Below are positions 29,695 through 36,838 of a DNA stretch of 36,838 nt, piece after piece. The notes under the pieces were generated by a model. That model was given only the letters and a program-made list of their open reading frames with translations. It was not told the origin of the DNA and ran no database searches. Both the position numbers and the translations under genes were made by a program. Location of the stretch: positions 1 through 36,838 of the forward strand of contig NZ_JNYE01000077.1 in NCBI RefSeq assembly GCF_000717185.1, in the 5' to 3' direction. The stretch's first letter is position 1, and every line of letters starts with the position of its first letter. The stretch comes from Kitasatospora phosalacinea. GTDB lineage: Bacteria > Actinomycetota > Actinomycetes > Streptomycetales > Streptomycetaceae.

Positions 29695-31272
29695 ATGCGT
29701 CGCACGTCCCCCGAACCCCACCCCCAGCACCCCCAGCGCACCCGCCCCCGCCGCCGCACCGCCGTCGGCGCGGCCGCCGCCGGAGCGCTGGCCCTCGCGG
29801 CGGCCTCCCTGGCCACCCTGCCGCAGGCCGCGCAGGCCGCCGAGGTCCACTGCAAGGCGGTGTACGCGGTGCAGAACGACTGGGGCAGCGGGTTCCAGAC
29901 CACCGTGACCGTCACCAACCTCGGTACGGCGTGGACCAGTTGGACGCTCGGCTTCTCGTACGCCGGATCCCAGTCGCTGTCCTCCGGCTGGAACGGCAGC
30001 TGGACGCAGTCCGGCCACGACGTCACGGTCGCCAGCCTGCCCTGGAACGCCGCCGTCCCGACCGGCGGCAGCGTCGCGCCCGCCGCGACCTTCAGCTACA
30101 GCGGCGCCAACACCGCCCCGACGGCCTTCACCGTCAACGGCGTCCCCTGCGACGGCTCCGGGCCCACCGCCCCGCCCACCACCGCCCCGCCCACCAGCAC
30201 CCCGCCGACCGACCCGCCGACCACCCCGCCCGCGCAGCCCGCCCCGGCCCTGCACGTGTCCGGCAACCGGCTGGTCACCGCCGCGGGCGCCCCGTACCGC
30301 CTGCTGGGCGTCAACCGCTCCAGCGGGGAGTTCGCCTGCGTCCAGGGCAAGGGCGTCTGGGACGGCCCCGCGGACCAGGCGACGGTCGACGCGATGCGCG
30401 GCTGGAACGTCCACGCCGTGCGCCTCCCGCTGAACGAGGAGTGCTGGCTGGACACCACCAGCGGCACCCCGGCGGGCGGGACCACCGGCGCCGCGTACCG
30501 GAAGGCGGTCAAGGACTACACCGACCTGCTGGTGGCCAACGGCATCAACGTGGTCCTCGACCTGCACTGGAGCCACGGCCAGTACACCGGCCCCGGCACG
30601 GGCTGCCCGGACACCGCCGCGACCTGCCAGAAGCCGATGCCCGACCTGCAGTACGCCCCGACCTTCTGGACGCAGGTCGCCGAGACCTTCAAGGGGAACG
30701 ACGCCGTCCTGTTCGACCTGTTCAACGAGCCCTACCCGGACGCCGCCGACAACTGGGCCGACGCCACCGCCGCCTGGACCTGCCTGCGTGACGGCGGCAG
30801 CTGCCCCGGCATCGGCTACCCGGTCGCGGGCATGCAGACCCTGGTCGACGCGGTGCGCGCCACCGGCGCCACCAACGTGATCATGACCGGCGGCCTGACC
30901 TGGACCAACGACCTCAGCCAGTGGCTCGCCTACGCGCCGAAGGACCCCGCCGGCAACCTGATGGCCTCCTGGCACTCGTACAGCTGGAACGGCTGCGTGA
31001 CCACCGCCTGCTGGGACAGCACGATCGGCGCGGTCGCGGCGAAGGTCCCGGTCCAGGCCGGTGAGATCGGCCAGGCGACCTGCGCCCACGACTACATCGA
31101 CCAGGTGATGGCCTGGGCCGACAAGAACGAGGTCGGCTACACCGCCTGGACGTGGAACCCGTGGGGTGTGTGCAACAGCAACGGCAACGTGCTCGTCACC
31201 GACTGGAACGGCACCCCGACGTCCACCTTCGGCGAGGGCTACCGCGCCCACCTGCTGACCCAGCAGCCGTAG
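29695..31272 (+). CDS. Secreted CBM2-linker-GH5 glycanase (cellulase/mannanase type)
   Basis: A 525-aa extracellular glycoside hydrolase. Residues 1-48 are a long signal peptide with an Arg-rich n-region (RPRRRT, possibly Tat-dependent) ending near AQA. Residues about 51-150 are a family 2 carbohydrate-binding module, with a cysteine near each end (Cys53 and the Cys in GVPCDG) and exposed Trp in WTSWTLGF, SSGWNGSW and PWN. A Thr/Pro linker follows (about 155-185), then the GH5 domain. The acid/base Glu345 is in FDLFNEPYPD and the nucleophile Glu457 in AGEIGQA. The ATG follows CAGGAGGG. GH5 cleaves beta-1,4-glucans or mannans internally; which one cannot be settled by eye. The acetyl esterase in the same apparent regulon would suit acetylated glucomannan. 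Confidence 0.92.
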   Translation: MRRTSPEPHPQHPQRTRPRRRTAVGAAAAGALALAAASLATLPQAAQAAEVHCKAVYAVQNDWGSGFQTTVTVTNLGTAWTSWTLGFSYAGSQSLSSGWNGSWTQSGHDVTVASLPWNAAVPTGGSVAPAATFSYSGANTAPTAFTVNGVPCDGSGPTAPPTTAPPTSTPPTDPPTTPPAQPAPALHVSGNRLVTAAGAPYRLLGVNRSSGEFACVQGKGVWDGPADQATVDAMRGWNVHAVRLPLNEECWLDTTSGTPAGGTTGAAYRKAVKDYTDLLVANGINVVLDLHWSHGQYTGPGTGCPDTAATCQKPMPDLQYAPTFWTQVAETFKGNDAVLFDLFNEPYPDAADNWADATAAWTCLRDGGSCPGIGYPVAGMQTLVDAVRATGATNVIMTGGLTWTNDLSQWLAYAPKDPAGNLMASWHSYSWNGCVTTACWDSTIGAVAAKVPVQAGEIGQATCAHDYIDQVMAWADKNEVGYTAWTWNPWGVCNSNGNVLVTDWNGTPTSTFGEGYRAHLLTQQP

Positions 31273-31284
31273 CCGAACCACCCG

Positions 31285-31349
31285 CCCGGGGTGAACAGCC
31301 GGGGTGAGCAGCCGGGTTGAGTAGCCGGGTTGAGTACCCGGGCTCAGGC
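31285..31349. repeat. 13-bp tandem repeat, about 4-5 copies
   Basis: Units of GCCGGGTTGAGTA type run head-to-tail from 31285 (two exact copies at 31311-31336, with variants on both sides) in the 170-bp gap after the GH5 stop. The function is unknown; the last unit forms a small CCCGGG-centred dyad. Confidence 0.8.
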
Positions 31350-31442
31350 CGGACGGGGCGGTCCGCCCGCACCATGGACGGGCCGCCCCGGAACCGCCGC
31401 GGGCGGCGCCCGCTCCCGTCCCGGCTCCGGAGGCCACCACCC

Positions 31443-32000
31443 GTGCTGAGCACCGTCGCCCGCACCGTCGTCCCGCTCCTCGGGCGGTTCACCGTGACCG
31501 CGGACGAGGCCGCGGTGCTCGCCCCCGGCAGCATCGTCGCGGCCAACCACTCCTCGCTGGTCGACCCGGGCGTGGTGCTCGCCGCCGTCCGCCGCCGCGG
31601 CGTCGAGGCCCTGGCCGCCGCGGCCGACGCGCTGGCCGCCGGACGGGTGGTGGTGATCTACCCCGAGGGGCGGCTCCCGCGCCGGACCGACGCCGCCGAC
31701 GGCCCGCCCACCCCCTTCCGCACCGGCCTGGCCCGGCTCGCCGCCACCGGCGCACCGGTCGTCCCGCTCGGCCAGGCCGGGGCCCGCCGGATCAGCTCCG
31801 GCTCCACCGCCAAGCAGCTCGCGGGCCTCGCCACCGCCCCGCTGCGCCGCCCCGGCGTGCACGTCCACTTCGGGGCGCCGCTGCGGCTCGACGGCGACGT
31901 GGCGGCCGCCACCGACCGGGCCCACGCCGCCGTCACGGCCGCCTGGCGCACCGCCGCCGCCCGCCTGCCCGGGGCCACCTGGACGCCGACCGCGCAGTAG
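31443..32000 (+). CDS. Shortened PlsC-like acyltransferase
   Basis: A 185-aa protein related to 1-acylglycerol-3-phosphate acyltransferases, which acylate lysophosphatidate at the membrane. Seen: HX4D motif NHSSLVDP and the glycerophosphate-binding YPEGRLPR, then VPLGQAGARR. In ordinary PlsC about 60-70 residues separate these two blocks; here only about 40 do, and the usual segment with a hydrophobic helix and 'PVDR' is missing. The start is taken as GTG 31443, preceded by GGAGG at 9 nt; ATG 31374 gives a longer Arg/Pro-rich N-terminus without a ribosome site. It may be a degenerate enzyme or a specialised minimal acyltransferase. It stands alone between the GH5 gene and a DUF6585-like gene. 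Confidence 0.7.
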   Translation: MLSTVARTVVPLLGRFTVTADEAAVLAPGSIVAANHSSLVDPGVVLAAVRRRGVEALAAAADALAAGRVVVIYPEGRLPRRTDAADGPPTPFRTGLARLAATGAPVVPLGQAGARRISSGSTAKQLAGLATAPLRRPGVHVHFGAPLRLDGDVAAATDRAHAAVTAAWRTAAARLPGATWTPTAQ

Positions 32001-32049
32001 GGGAAGCTGCGACAGTCAACAGCGCCCCTCCCCAACGAAGTTGAGGCCC

Positions 32050-32793
32050 ATGCCCCGCACCGCCCGCCCGGCCCCGCTGCCGCCCTTACCGCCCGCCGTC
32101 GCCGAACTCGCCGCGCAGCACGAGCTGGGCGCCCTGACCGCGACCTTCAAGCCGCAGAAGTTCGGCGTGCTGCTCAAGGTCTCGTTCTACGTGACGCTCG
32201 CGGTGCTGCTCTTCCTCTTCGTGGTGCCCGCCGTGGTCTTCTACTACGTGTCGCTGCGCCGCACCCCGGACTTCAACCCGCGCCAGGCCGCGAAGCGCCT
32301 GCACCTGTTCGAGCACGGCATGGTCGTCGACCACGAGAAGGGCCCCGGCCGGACGGTCGTGCGGTGGGACGAGGTCCGGCTGTACGAGGAGCAGACCCAG
32401 AACGTCATCAACGGCGTCCCCGGCCCGGTCATGTACACCTACGTGCTGCGGACCCCGACCGCCAGTGCGGTGGTCACCCAGTTCTACCAGCACCCCCGCA
32501 GCTGGTCCCTGGCCATGCAGCAGGCCGTCCTGCGGGCCCAGGGCGACCGGGCGCAGCGGGCGTTCCTGGCCGGGGAGGTGCTGGACTTCGGCGAGTTCGA
32601 CCTCTCCACCGCGGGCATCACCCACCGCAAGCAGCTGCTGCCCTGGGAGCGGCTGGCGGAGGTCGAACTCCGCGGCGGGGCCGTCTTCCTGCAGCAGACC
32701 GGCGAACCGGCCCCCTGGGGCCGGGCCGCGGTCAAGAGCGTCCCGAACCTGCACCTCTTCCTGGCCCTGGTCGACGCGCACCGCGCCGACTGA
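32050..32793 (+). CDS. DUF6585-like membrane protein
   Basis: A 247-aa protein with an N-terminal soluble start, a membrane segment at about 45-70 (VSFYVTLAVLLFLFVVPAVV) and a larger cytoplasmic part. That part has two similar half-domains, HLFEHGMVVDHEKGPGRTVVRWDEV (read in parts, about 90-114) and the C-terminal FDLSTAGITHRKQLLPWERL. These resemble PH-like or bacterial 'DUF6585' domains in which a surface value is compared ('FEHGMV', 'WDEV'). The assignment is from recall and the role is unknown. ATG 32050 is used; GAGG lies close upstream. It converges on the deacetylase gene with only 34 bp between the stops. Confidence 0.75.
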   Translation: MPRTARPAPLPPLPPAVAELAAQHELGALTATFKPQKFGVLLKVSFYVTLAVLLFLFVVPAVVFYYVSLRRTPDFNPRQAAKRLHLFEHGMVVDHEKGPGRTVVRWDEVRLYEEQTQNVINGVPGPVMYTYVLRTPTASAVVTQFYQHPRSWSLAMQQAVLRAQGDRAQRAFLAGEVLDFGEFDLSTAGITHRKQLLPWERLAEVELRGGAVFLQQTGEPAPWGRAAVKSVPNLHLFLALVDAHRAD

Positions 32794-32800
32794 ACCCCCC

Positions 32801-32826
32801 GGGGGCCCGGGCGCCCGGGCGGGCCC
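32801..32826. terminator. GC-rich dyad between convergent genes
   Basis: A run of GGGCCCGGG-type sequence includes the exact palindrome CCCGGGCGCCCGGG (32806-32819) and fills the 34 bp between the DUF6585-like and deacetylase stops. It may end transcription in both directions. Confidence 0.5.
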
Positions 32827-32827
32827 G

Positions 32828-33598
32828 TCAGCGGTAGATCGTGCCGGGCTCCGCCGCGCCGGGGGCGAGCAGCTGGCTGACCGTCACGAAGGTGTACCCC
32901 TGCCCGTCGAGCGCCTCCAGCACGGCGGGCAGGGCCGGGACGGTGCCCGCGTGCAGCGGGTGCAGCAGGACGATGCCGTCCCGCGCGGCCCCGTCCAGGA
33001 CCCGCCGGGTGATCAGCGCGGTGTCCTCGGTCGCGTAGTCCTTCGCGGTCACCGTCCACAGCACCTGGGCCATGCCGAGCTCCCGCGAGATCCCCGAGAC
33101 CCGGTCGTCGGTGCGGCCCTCCGGCGGGCGCATCAGGGTCGGCCGCCGCCCGGTGAGCTCCTCGATCGCGTCCGCCGTGCGGTCGAGCTCCTCCCGGACC
33201 TGCTGGTCGGAGGCCTCGGTCAGCCGGGGGTGGTTCCAGGTGTGGTCACCGATCTCGTGGCCCTCGGCGGCGATCCGCCGCACCACGTCCGGGTGCAGGT
33301 GGAGGTCCCGTCCCTCCAGGAAGAACGTCCCCGCGGCGTGGTGCTGCGCCAGCAGGTCCAGCACCCGCCCGGTCGGCTCCCCGGGGCTGCCGTCGAAGGT
33401 CAGCGCGATGCACTTCGCCCGCGAGCAGTCCACCTGCCCCGCCCCGACCGGCCCCTCCCCCCGTTCGCGCGCCTGCTCCGGACTGACCGTCACCATCGCG
33501 AAGCTCCGCACCACCACCACCGTGACCAGCGCCGCCACCGCGAGCACCGCCACCCCCAGCAGCACGTAGAACCGCGGCCGCCGCTTCACCTTTCCCAT
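32828..33598 (-). CDS. Membrane-anchored NodB-type polysaccharide deacetylase, altered metal site
   Basis: A 256-aa protein with a basic N-terminus and one membrane anchor (about 10-32), followed by an extracellular NodB domain of carbohydrate esterase family 4. CE4 enzymes remove acetyl groups from chitin, peptidoglycan or xylan using a metal held by Asp-His-His. Seen: motif 1 TFDGSPG (67-73; usually TFDDGP, so the metal-binding second Asp is Gly70), motif 2 HTWNH (119-123, intact), motif 3 RPPEG (157-161; usually RPPYG) and motif 5 LLHPLHAG (about 210; usually LLHD-H). The His pair remains but two acidic or aromatic positions are lost, so activity may be reduced or metal-independent. A cell-wall role is inferred. 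It starts at ATG 33598. Confidence 0.85.
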   Translation of the reverse strand: MGKVKRRPRFYVLLGVAVLAVAALVTVVVVRSFAMVTVSPEQARERGEGPVGAGQVDCSRAKCIALTFDGSPGEPTGRVLDLLAQHHAAGTFFLEGRDLHLHPDVVRRIAAEGHEIGDHTWNHPRLTEASDQQVREELDRTADAIEELTGRRPTLMRPPEGRTDDRVSGISRELGMAQVLWTVTAKDYATEDTALITRRVLDGAARDGIVLLHPLHAGTVPALPAVLEALDGQGYTFVTVSQLLAPGAAEPGTIYR

Positions 33599-33631
33599 GC
33601 GGCAAACCCTACATTTACCCTTTCACCCGAT

Positions 33632-34087
33632 TTACCCGGCCTCCCCCGGCCCGGCGTACCCTCGCCCGGCCTCCCCCGGCTCGCTCTTCCCCGGCTCGCC
33701 CTCCCCCGGCTCGCTCTCCCCCGGCCCGGCGCCCTCGCCGCGCTGCCGGGCCGCCCACTCCCGCATCCGCCGGACCGCCTCCGGGTTCTCCGCGGCGTCG
33801 ACGTCCAGCACGGTCACCGCGCCGTCGCCGAGGTCGACGAGCCGGTGCTCGACCGTGCCGGTGGCGACGATCGACAGGACGGCGAGGAACTCCTCCTCCA
33901 CCTGCCGGCTCGGCCGCTGCTCCCCGACCTCGACGACGTGCCTGTCCCCGGCGGCGGCCAGCGAACCCACCGCACCGCTGAGCATCCGGCCCAGCAGCCG
34001 GAACTCGTCGGGGTCCATCCGCGCCCGGAGGGTGTCGAGGTAGAGCCGGACCAGTTCGGCCCGGGTGGGAACAGCGTCGTCAGCCAT
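33632..34087 (-). CDS. Small unknown protein with Gly-Glu-Pro repeat tail
   Basis: A 151-aa protein. Residues 1-50 look helical (ELVRLYLDTLRARMDPDEFRLL, about 11-32). Residues 50-115 include VVEVGEQRPSRQVEEEFLAVL and a beta-like VEHRLVDLGDGAVTVLDVD segment. The last about 35 residues are an acidic Gly-Glu/Ser-Glu-Pro repeat encoded by a run of CCCCGGCTCGC-type units near 33650-33735. No signal peptide, membrane segment or known domain was seen. The codon bias is actinomycete, and the gene stands alone, 33 bp after the deacetylase start on the same strand. Function unknown. Confidence 0.65.
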   Translation of the reverse strand: MADDAVPTRAELVRLYLDTLRARMDPDEFRLLGRMLSGAVGSLAAAGDRHVVEVGEQRPSRQVEEEFLAVLSIVATGTVEHRLVDLGDGAVTVLDVDAAENPEAVRRMREWAARQRGEGAGPGESEPGEGEPGKSEPGEAGRGYAGPGEAG

Positions 34088-34158
34088 CCGGCCATCCTGC
34101 CACCGCCCGCCCGCGGGCCGCGGCCGGGGAGGGACGCCCTAGGGTGAGCGCGAACCAC

Positions 34159-34194
34159 GCAGACCGTGCAGACCATGCAGACCGTGCAGACCGC
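34159..34194. repeat. 9-bp tandem repeat, 4 copies
   Basis: GCAGACCGT, GCAGACCAT, GCAGACCGT and GCAGACCGC run head-to-tail, ending 17 bp upstream of the DUF389 start codon. The array could be a multi-copy regulator site or a slippage repeat in the leader. Confidence 0.85.
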
Positions 34195-34211
34195 TCCGCC
34201 CGGAGGATCCC

Positions 34212-35150
34212 GTGCTCCAGCTCCGCCTGATCGTTCCCCCCGACCTGCGCGCGCAGGTCCTGGAGCGGCTCGACGCCCGCGTCGGGGTCGCCCACCTCGC
34301 GGTGCTGCCCGGCGGGGCGGTGCGCCCGGCCGGTGACCTGGTGCTGTGCGACGTGGCCCGCGAGGCCGCGGACGAACTGCTCGGCGAGCTGCGCGGGTTG
34401 GGGCTGGCCGAGCGCGGGTCCATCAGCGTGGACCAGGTCGGGCTGACCCTCTCCCGGGCGGCCGACCGGGCGGAGCGGGAGGCGCCGGGCGAAGGGGTCG
34501 ACGCACTGGTGTGGGAGGAGGTCGCCGAGGTCGTCCAGGAGGAGTCGACGCTCAGCTGGGTCTTCCTCGCGCTCCTGACGGTCGCCACCATGCTCGCCGC
34601 CTGCGGGGCCGTGCTGGACAGCGCGGTGCTGATCGTCGGCGCGATGGCCGTGGGCCCCGAGTTCGGGCCGCTCGCCGGGCTCTGCGTCGCCGTCGTGCAG
34701 CGCCGGGCCCGACCGGCGCTGCGGTCCCTGCTCGCCCTGGCGGTCGGCTTCGCCGTGGCGATGGTGCTCACCGTGGGCTTCTCGCTGCTGATGGACGCCC
34801 TGGGCCTGTTCAGCGACGCGAAGTTCGCGGCCCAGCGCCCCAACACCTCGTTCATCTGGCAGCCGGACGCGATGTCCTTCGTGGTCGCCTTCCTGGCGGG
34901 CATCGCGGGGCTGCTCTCGCTCACCTCCGCCAAGGCGTCCGCCCTGGTCGGCGTGGCGATCTCGGTCACCACCGTCCCCGCCGCGGCCAACGCCGCCGTC
35001 GCCGTCGCCTACGGCGAGTACGCCCAGGGCTGGGGGTCGGCCGTGCAGCTCGCCCTCAACCTCTCCGGCATCGTCCTCGCCGGGGTCCTCACCCTGCTGG
35101 TGCAGCACAGCGCCTGGCGCCTGGCCCGCCGCGGCCCCCGTCCGCGCTGA
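34212..35150 (+). CDS. DUF389 membrane protein
   Basis: A 312-aa protein of the DUF389 family. The N-terminal about 105 residues form a cytoplasmic alpha/beta domain (LQLRLIVPPDLRAQVLERL at the start). Next comes the family's membrane domain with about six helices, including ALLTVATMLAACGAVLDS, LIVGAMAVGPEFGPLAGL (the hallmark block), LALAVGFAVAMVLTVGFS and a Ser/Val/Ala-rich final pair. The GTG start has GGAGG 6 nt upstream. The biochemical function of DUF389 is not established. It stands alone, followed by two strong hairpins. Confidence 0.9.
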   Translation: MLQLRLIVPPDLRAQVLERLDARVGVAHLAVLPGGAVRPAGDLVLCDVAREAADELLGELRGLGLAERGSISVDQVGLTLSRAADRAEREAPGEGVDALVWEEVAEVVQEESTLSWVFLALLTVATMLAACGAVLDSAVLIVGAMAVGPEFGPLAGLCVAVVQRRARPALRSLLALAVGFAVAMVLTVGFSLLMDALGLFSDAKFAAQRPNTSFIWQPDAMSFVVAFLAGIAGLLSLTSAKASALVGVAISVTTVPAAANAAVAVAYGEYAQGWGSAVQLALNLSGIVLAGVLTLLVQHSAWRLARRGPRPR

Positions 35151-35173
35151 ACCCCGGCGCCGGGCCCGCGGGC

Positions 35174-35202
35174 GCCGACGCCCTCCCCCCTGCGGCGTCG
35201 GC
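35174..35202 (+). terminator. Hairpin after DUF389 gene
   Basis: A perfect 9-bp stem (GCCGACGCC paired with GGCGTCGGC) with an 11-nt C-rich loop lies 23 bp past the DUF389 stop. Confidence 0.6.
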
Positions 35203-35241
35203 ACCCGTGGACCGGACGGGCCCCCGTCCCCTCCCCCTCCT

Positions 35242-35298
35242 GCGCAGTGCGCGGCGGACGGGCCCGGCGGCCCGTCCGCTTCCCCCGTCGCACTGCGC
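35242..35298. terminator. Nested bidirectional hairpin between convergent genes
   Basis: The inner stem is 11 bp (35254-35264 with 35269-35279, GCGGACGGGCC and its complement) around a CGGC tetraloop. The outer stem is 10 bp (GCGCAGTGCG 35242-35251 with CGCACTGCGC 35289-35298). Its place between convergent DUF389 and PucR genes suits a two-way terminator. A further dyad, ACTGCC...GGCAGT, is at 35351-35369. Confidence 0.65.
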
Positions 35299-35423
35299 CG
35301 CCGCCCCCGCGGCGCCTGGACGATCGTGGCAGGGGGCGGGGTGCGCGCACACTGCCAGGATCCGGCAGTCTTGACGGCCCGTCGGCGCCGGAAACCCGCA
35401 GCGACGGCGTCCGGACGCGCTGC

Positions 35424-36530
35424 TCACAGCTGCCGCTGCGGCCACCCGAGCAGGCGGGCGCCCATCGCGGCGGTCTCCAGGGTGTAGCGGTGCAGGGCGT
35501 CGGAGGGGTCGTAGCCGGTCAGCGCCTTGATCCGGTCCATCCGGTAGCCCAGCGTGCGGACGCTCACGCCCAGCCGCCGGGCGGCCTCCGCGTTCACGTA
35601 ACCCGCCTCGGCCTGCGCGGCGAGGGTCGCCAGCAGCGGGGCGGCGCCGCCCCGCGCGCCGCCGAGCGGCCCCAGCACGCTGCGCACCAGTTCCGCGAGC
35701 GCGGCCCGGTCGCGCATCAGCACCGGGAGCACCAGCAGTTCCTCGGCCCTGAGCCGCTCGGCGGGCAGGTCGAGGCGCTGCGCGAAGTCCAGGGCGCCCA
35801 GCGCCTCGTCGTAGCTGCGCACCACCCCGCCCGGCCCGGAGTGGCGCCGCCCGGTCGCCACCCGGGCCGCCGCCGGGTAGCCGGGGCCGGGGCGGAGCGC
35901 GAGGGCGGCGAACGCCTCCAGCACCGCCCGCTCGCTGTCGGGGGCGACGCACACCAGCCGGCCGTCCTTGGTCGCCAGCAGGACGTCCCGTTCGCCGAAG
36001 CGGCCGACGAGTTCGCGCTCCACCCGGCGGGCCGAGGGGTGCGCCTCGTCGTACGGCTCCGCGGCGACCGCGACCGCCACCGCGTGCGAGCGGGCCAGCC
36101 GCAGCCCGAAGCGTTCGGCCCGCTCGGCCAGCGCGCCCGGGTCGCTGCGCCCGTACAGCAGGTCGTCGATGAACTCCCGCCGGGCCGCCTCCTCCTGGCG
36201 GACCGCCAGGCGCTGCGCCCGCTCGTGGCCCTCGCCGAGGGCGGCGACCGCGGCCTCCGCGGCGGCGAGCAGCGCCTCGCCGGTGCGGCGGAGCCCGCCG
36301 ACCGTTGCGGCACCGGCGACGCCGGGCAGCGACGGCCAGGCCCGGCGGCCGGTGCCGAGGCAGTGCACGACCAGTTCGGGCAGCCCGTGCCCGGCCTCCG
36401 CGGCGCGCTCGCCGAGCGAGCGCAGCGACTCCAGCTCGGGGCGGTCCAGGTGGCGGCCGGTCCGGGAGACCTCCGCGAGCAGTTCCAGGTAGCGGGCTCC
36501 GAGCGCGGACAGGGCCGCCGGTTCTTCCAT
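35424..36530 (-). CDS. PucR/CdaR-type helix-turn-helix regulator
   Basis: A 368-aa regulator. The C-terminal block LGVSVRTLGYRMDRIKALTG followed by YDPSDALHRYTLETA is the hallmark PucR C-terminal helix-turn-helix. The middle part (about 165-290) resembles the GGDEF-like sensory region of this family, and the N-terminal half is helical, as in actinomycete 'helix-turn-helix domain-containing' PucR homologues. ATG 36530 is preferred because GGAG lies 8 nt upstream; an in-frame GTG at 36551 is possible. The next gene upstream on the same strand is the MFS transporter cut by the window edge, so the two may be functionally linked. Its target is unknown. Confidence 0.88.
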   Translation of the reverse strand: MEEPAALSALGARYLELLAEVSRTGRHLDRPELESLRSLGERAAEAGHGLPELVVHCLGTGRRAWPSLPGVAGAATVGGLRRTGEALLAAAEAAVAALGEGHERAQRLAVRQEEAARREFIDDLLYGRSDPGALAERAERFGLRLARSHAVAVAVAAEPYDEAHPSARRVERELVGRFGERDVLLATKDGRLVCVAPDSERAVLEAFAALALRPGPGYPAAARVATGRRHSGPGGVVRSYDEALGALDFAQRLDLPAERLRAEELLVLPVLMRDRAALAELVRSVLGPLGGARGGAAPLLATLAAQAEAGYVNAEAARRLGVSVRTLGYRMDRIKALTGYDPSDALHRYTLETAAMGARLLGWPQRQL

Positions 36531-36598
36531 CTCACTGCTCCGCTGCCGCACGACCGGTGCCGGGGCGCCCGCCCCGGTCGGCGGACGACCCGCCGATC

Positions 36599-36838
36599 CT
36601 AACGACTCCTTGACGCCCCGCCGTCACCGCCCGTCGCGTCCTCCCCCTTGTCCGCCCCGTCCGCCACCCCGTCGCCCGTCGCGTCCGCCGCCCCCTCGCC
36701 CGTCGCGTCCGGCGCCGGGCCGGGCGGGCGCCGTTCGGCGGGGAGGTGGCGGGTGAACAGCAGGGCCCCGGCGGTGATCACCGTGCAGGCGAGGACGGCG
36801 GACTTCAGGCCCTGGATCTGCGCGTCCCGGTAGTGGTC
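36599..36838 (-). CDS. MFS transporter, C-terminal fragment (cut by window edge)
   Basis: The last 79 residues of a larger protein whose start lies beyond the right edge. It has a final membrane helix (GLKSAVLACTVITAGALLFT) preceded by YRDAQIQ and followed by RHLPAERRPPG, a layout typical of the last helix of drug-exporter major facilitator proteins. An acidic Asp-Ala-Thr-Gly repeat tail (about 35 residues) follows before the TAG. The frame is open to the edge. The transporter call rests on this one helix and its flanks, so it is tentative. Confidence 0.55.
   Translation of the reverse strand, partial: DHYRDAQIQGLKSAVLACTVITAGALLFTRHLPAERRPPGPAPDATGEGAADATGDGVADGADKGEDATGGDGGASRSR

Overview
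The window is extremely GC-rich and actinomycete in character. Third codon positions are almost always G or C, many starts are GTG, genes overlap by ATGA or GTGA, and the sugar ABC operon has no ATPase gene. A Streptomyces or Kitasatospora-like soil actinomycete is the best reading. No rRNA, tRNA, CRISPR array, transposase or integrase was seen. All calls come from reading the sequence and recalling families; no search was run.

Region 1 (14-9635, minus strand) is a tightly coupled eight-gene operon that looks like a small-molecule biosynthetic cluster built on L-2,3-diaminopropionate. In transcription order it encodes an SbnA-like synthase, an SbnB-like dehydrogenase, an adenylosuccinate synthetase paralogue, an AurF-type diiron N-oxygenase with all seven expected iron ligands, an N-acetylornithine-carbamoyltransferase-like enzyme, a threonine-synthase-like PLP enzyme, a D-amino-acid-oxidase-like flavoenzyme and an acyl-CoA-ligase-like adenylating enzyme. 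The operon may continue past the left edge. Its leader carries a -35/-10 pair followed by a perfect 14-bp palindrome identical to the CebR/CelR (cellobiose repressor) operator. The synthetase paralogue is either a self-resistance copy for an aspartate-mimic product (as alanosine or hadacidin would demand) or a repurposed ligase.

Region 2 (9970-22932, minus strand) holds five consecutive genes for proteins of 622, 1505, 1156, 666 and 284 aa. They have no signal peptides, membrane segments or recognisable catalytic motifs, although the 666-aa protein resembles the DUF6603 family. They share the style of large 'hypothetical' proteins that I recall recurring together in other bacteria. This is the best candidate here for an undescribed multi-protein system. 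Several short tandem repeats lie in and between these genes.

Region 3 (23104-31272) starts with a PhzF-like gene and is then a plant-polysaccharide utilisation locus. It has a CE7-type acetyl esterase (minus), a divergent solute-binding protein/permease/permease/LacI-regulator operon (plus), and a secreted CBM2-linker-GH5 glycanase (plus). Three copies of a LacI-type palindrome (consensus about ACTTAwGCGCwTAAGT) lie beside the esterase, the binding protein and the GH5 gene. At two of them the operator sits the same distance downstream of a -35/-10 pair, so the locus reads as one LacI regulon.

Region 4 (31443-36838) is housekeeping or accessory: a shortened PlsC-like acyltransferase, a membrane DUF6585-like protein, an anchored NodB-type deacetylase with altered metal-site residues, a small unknown protein, a DUF389 membrane protein, a PucR-type regulator and the C-terminus of an MFS transporter cut by the right edge. 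Hairpins that look like GC-type terminators separate several of these units.
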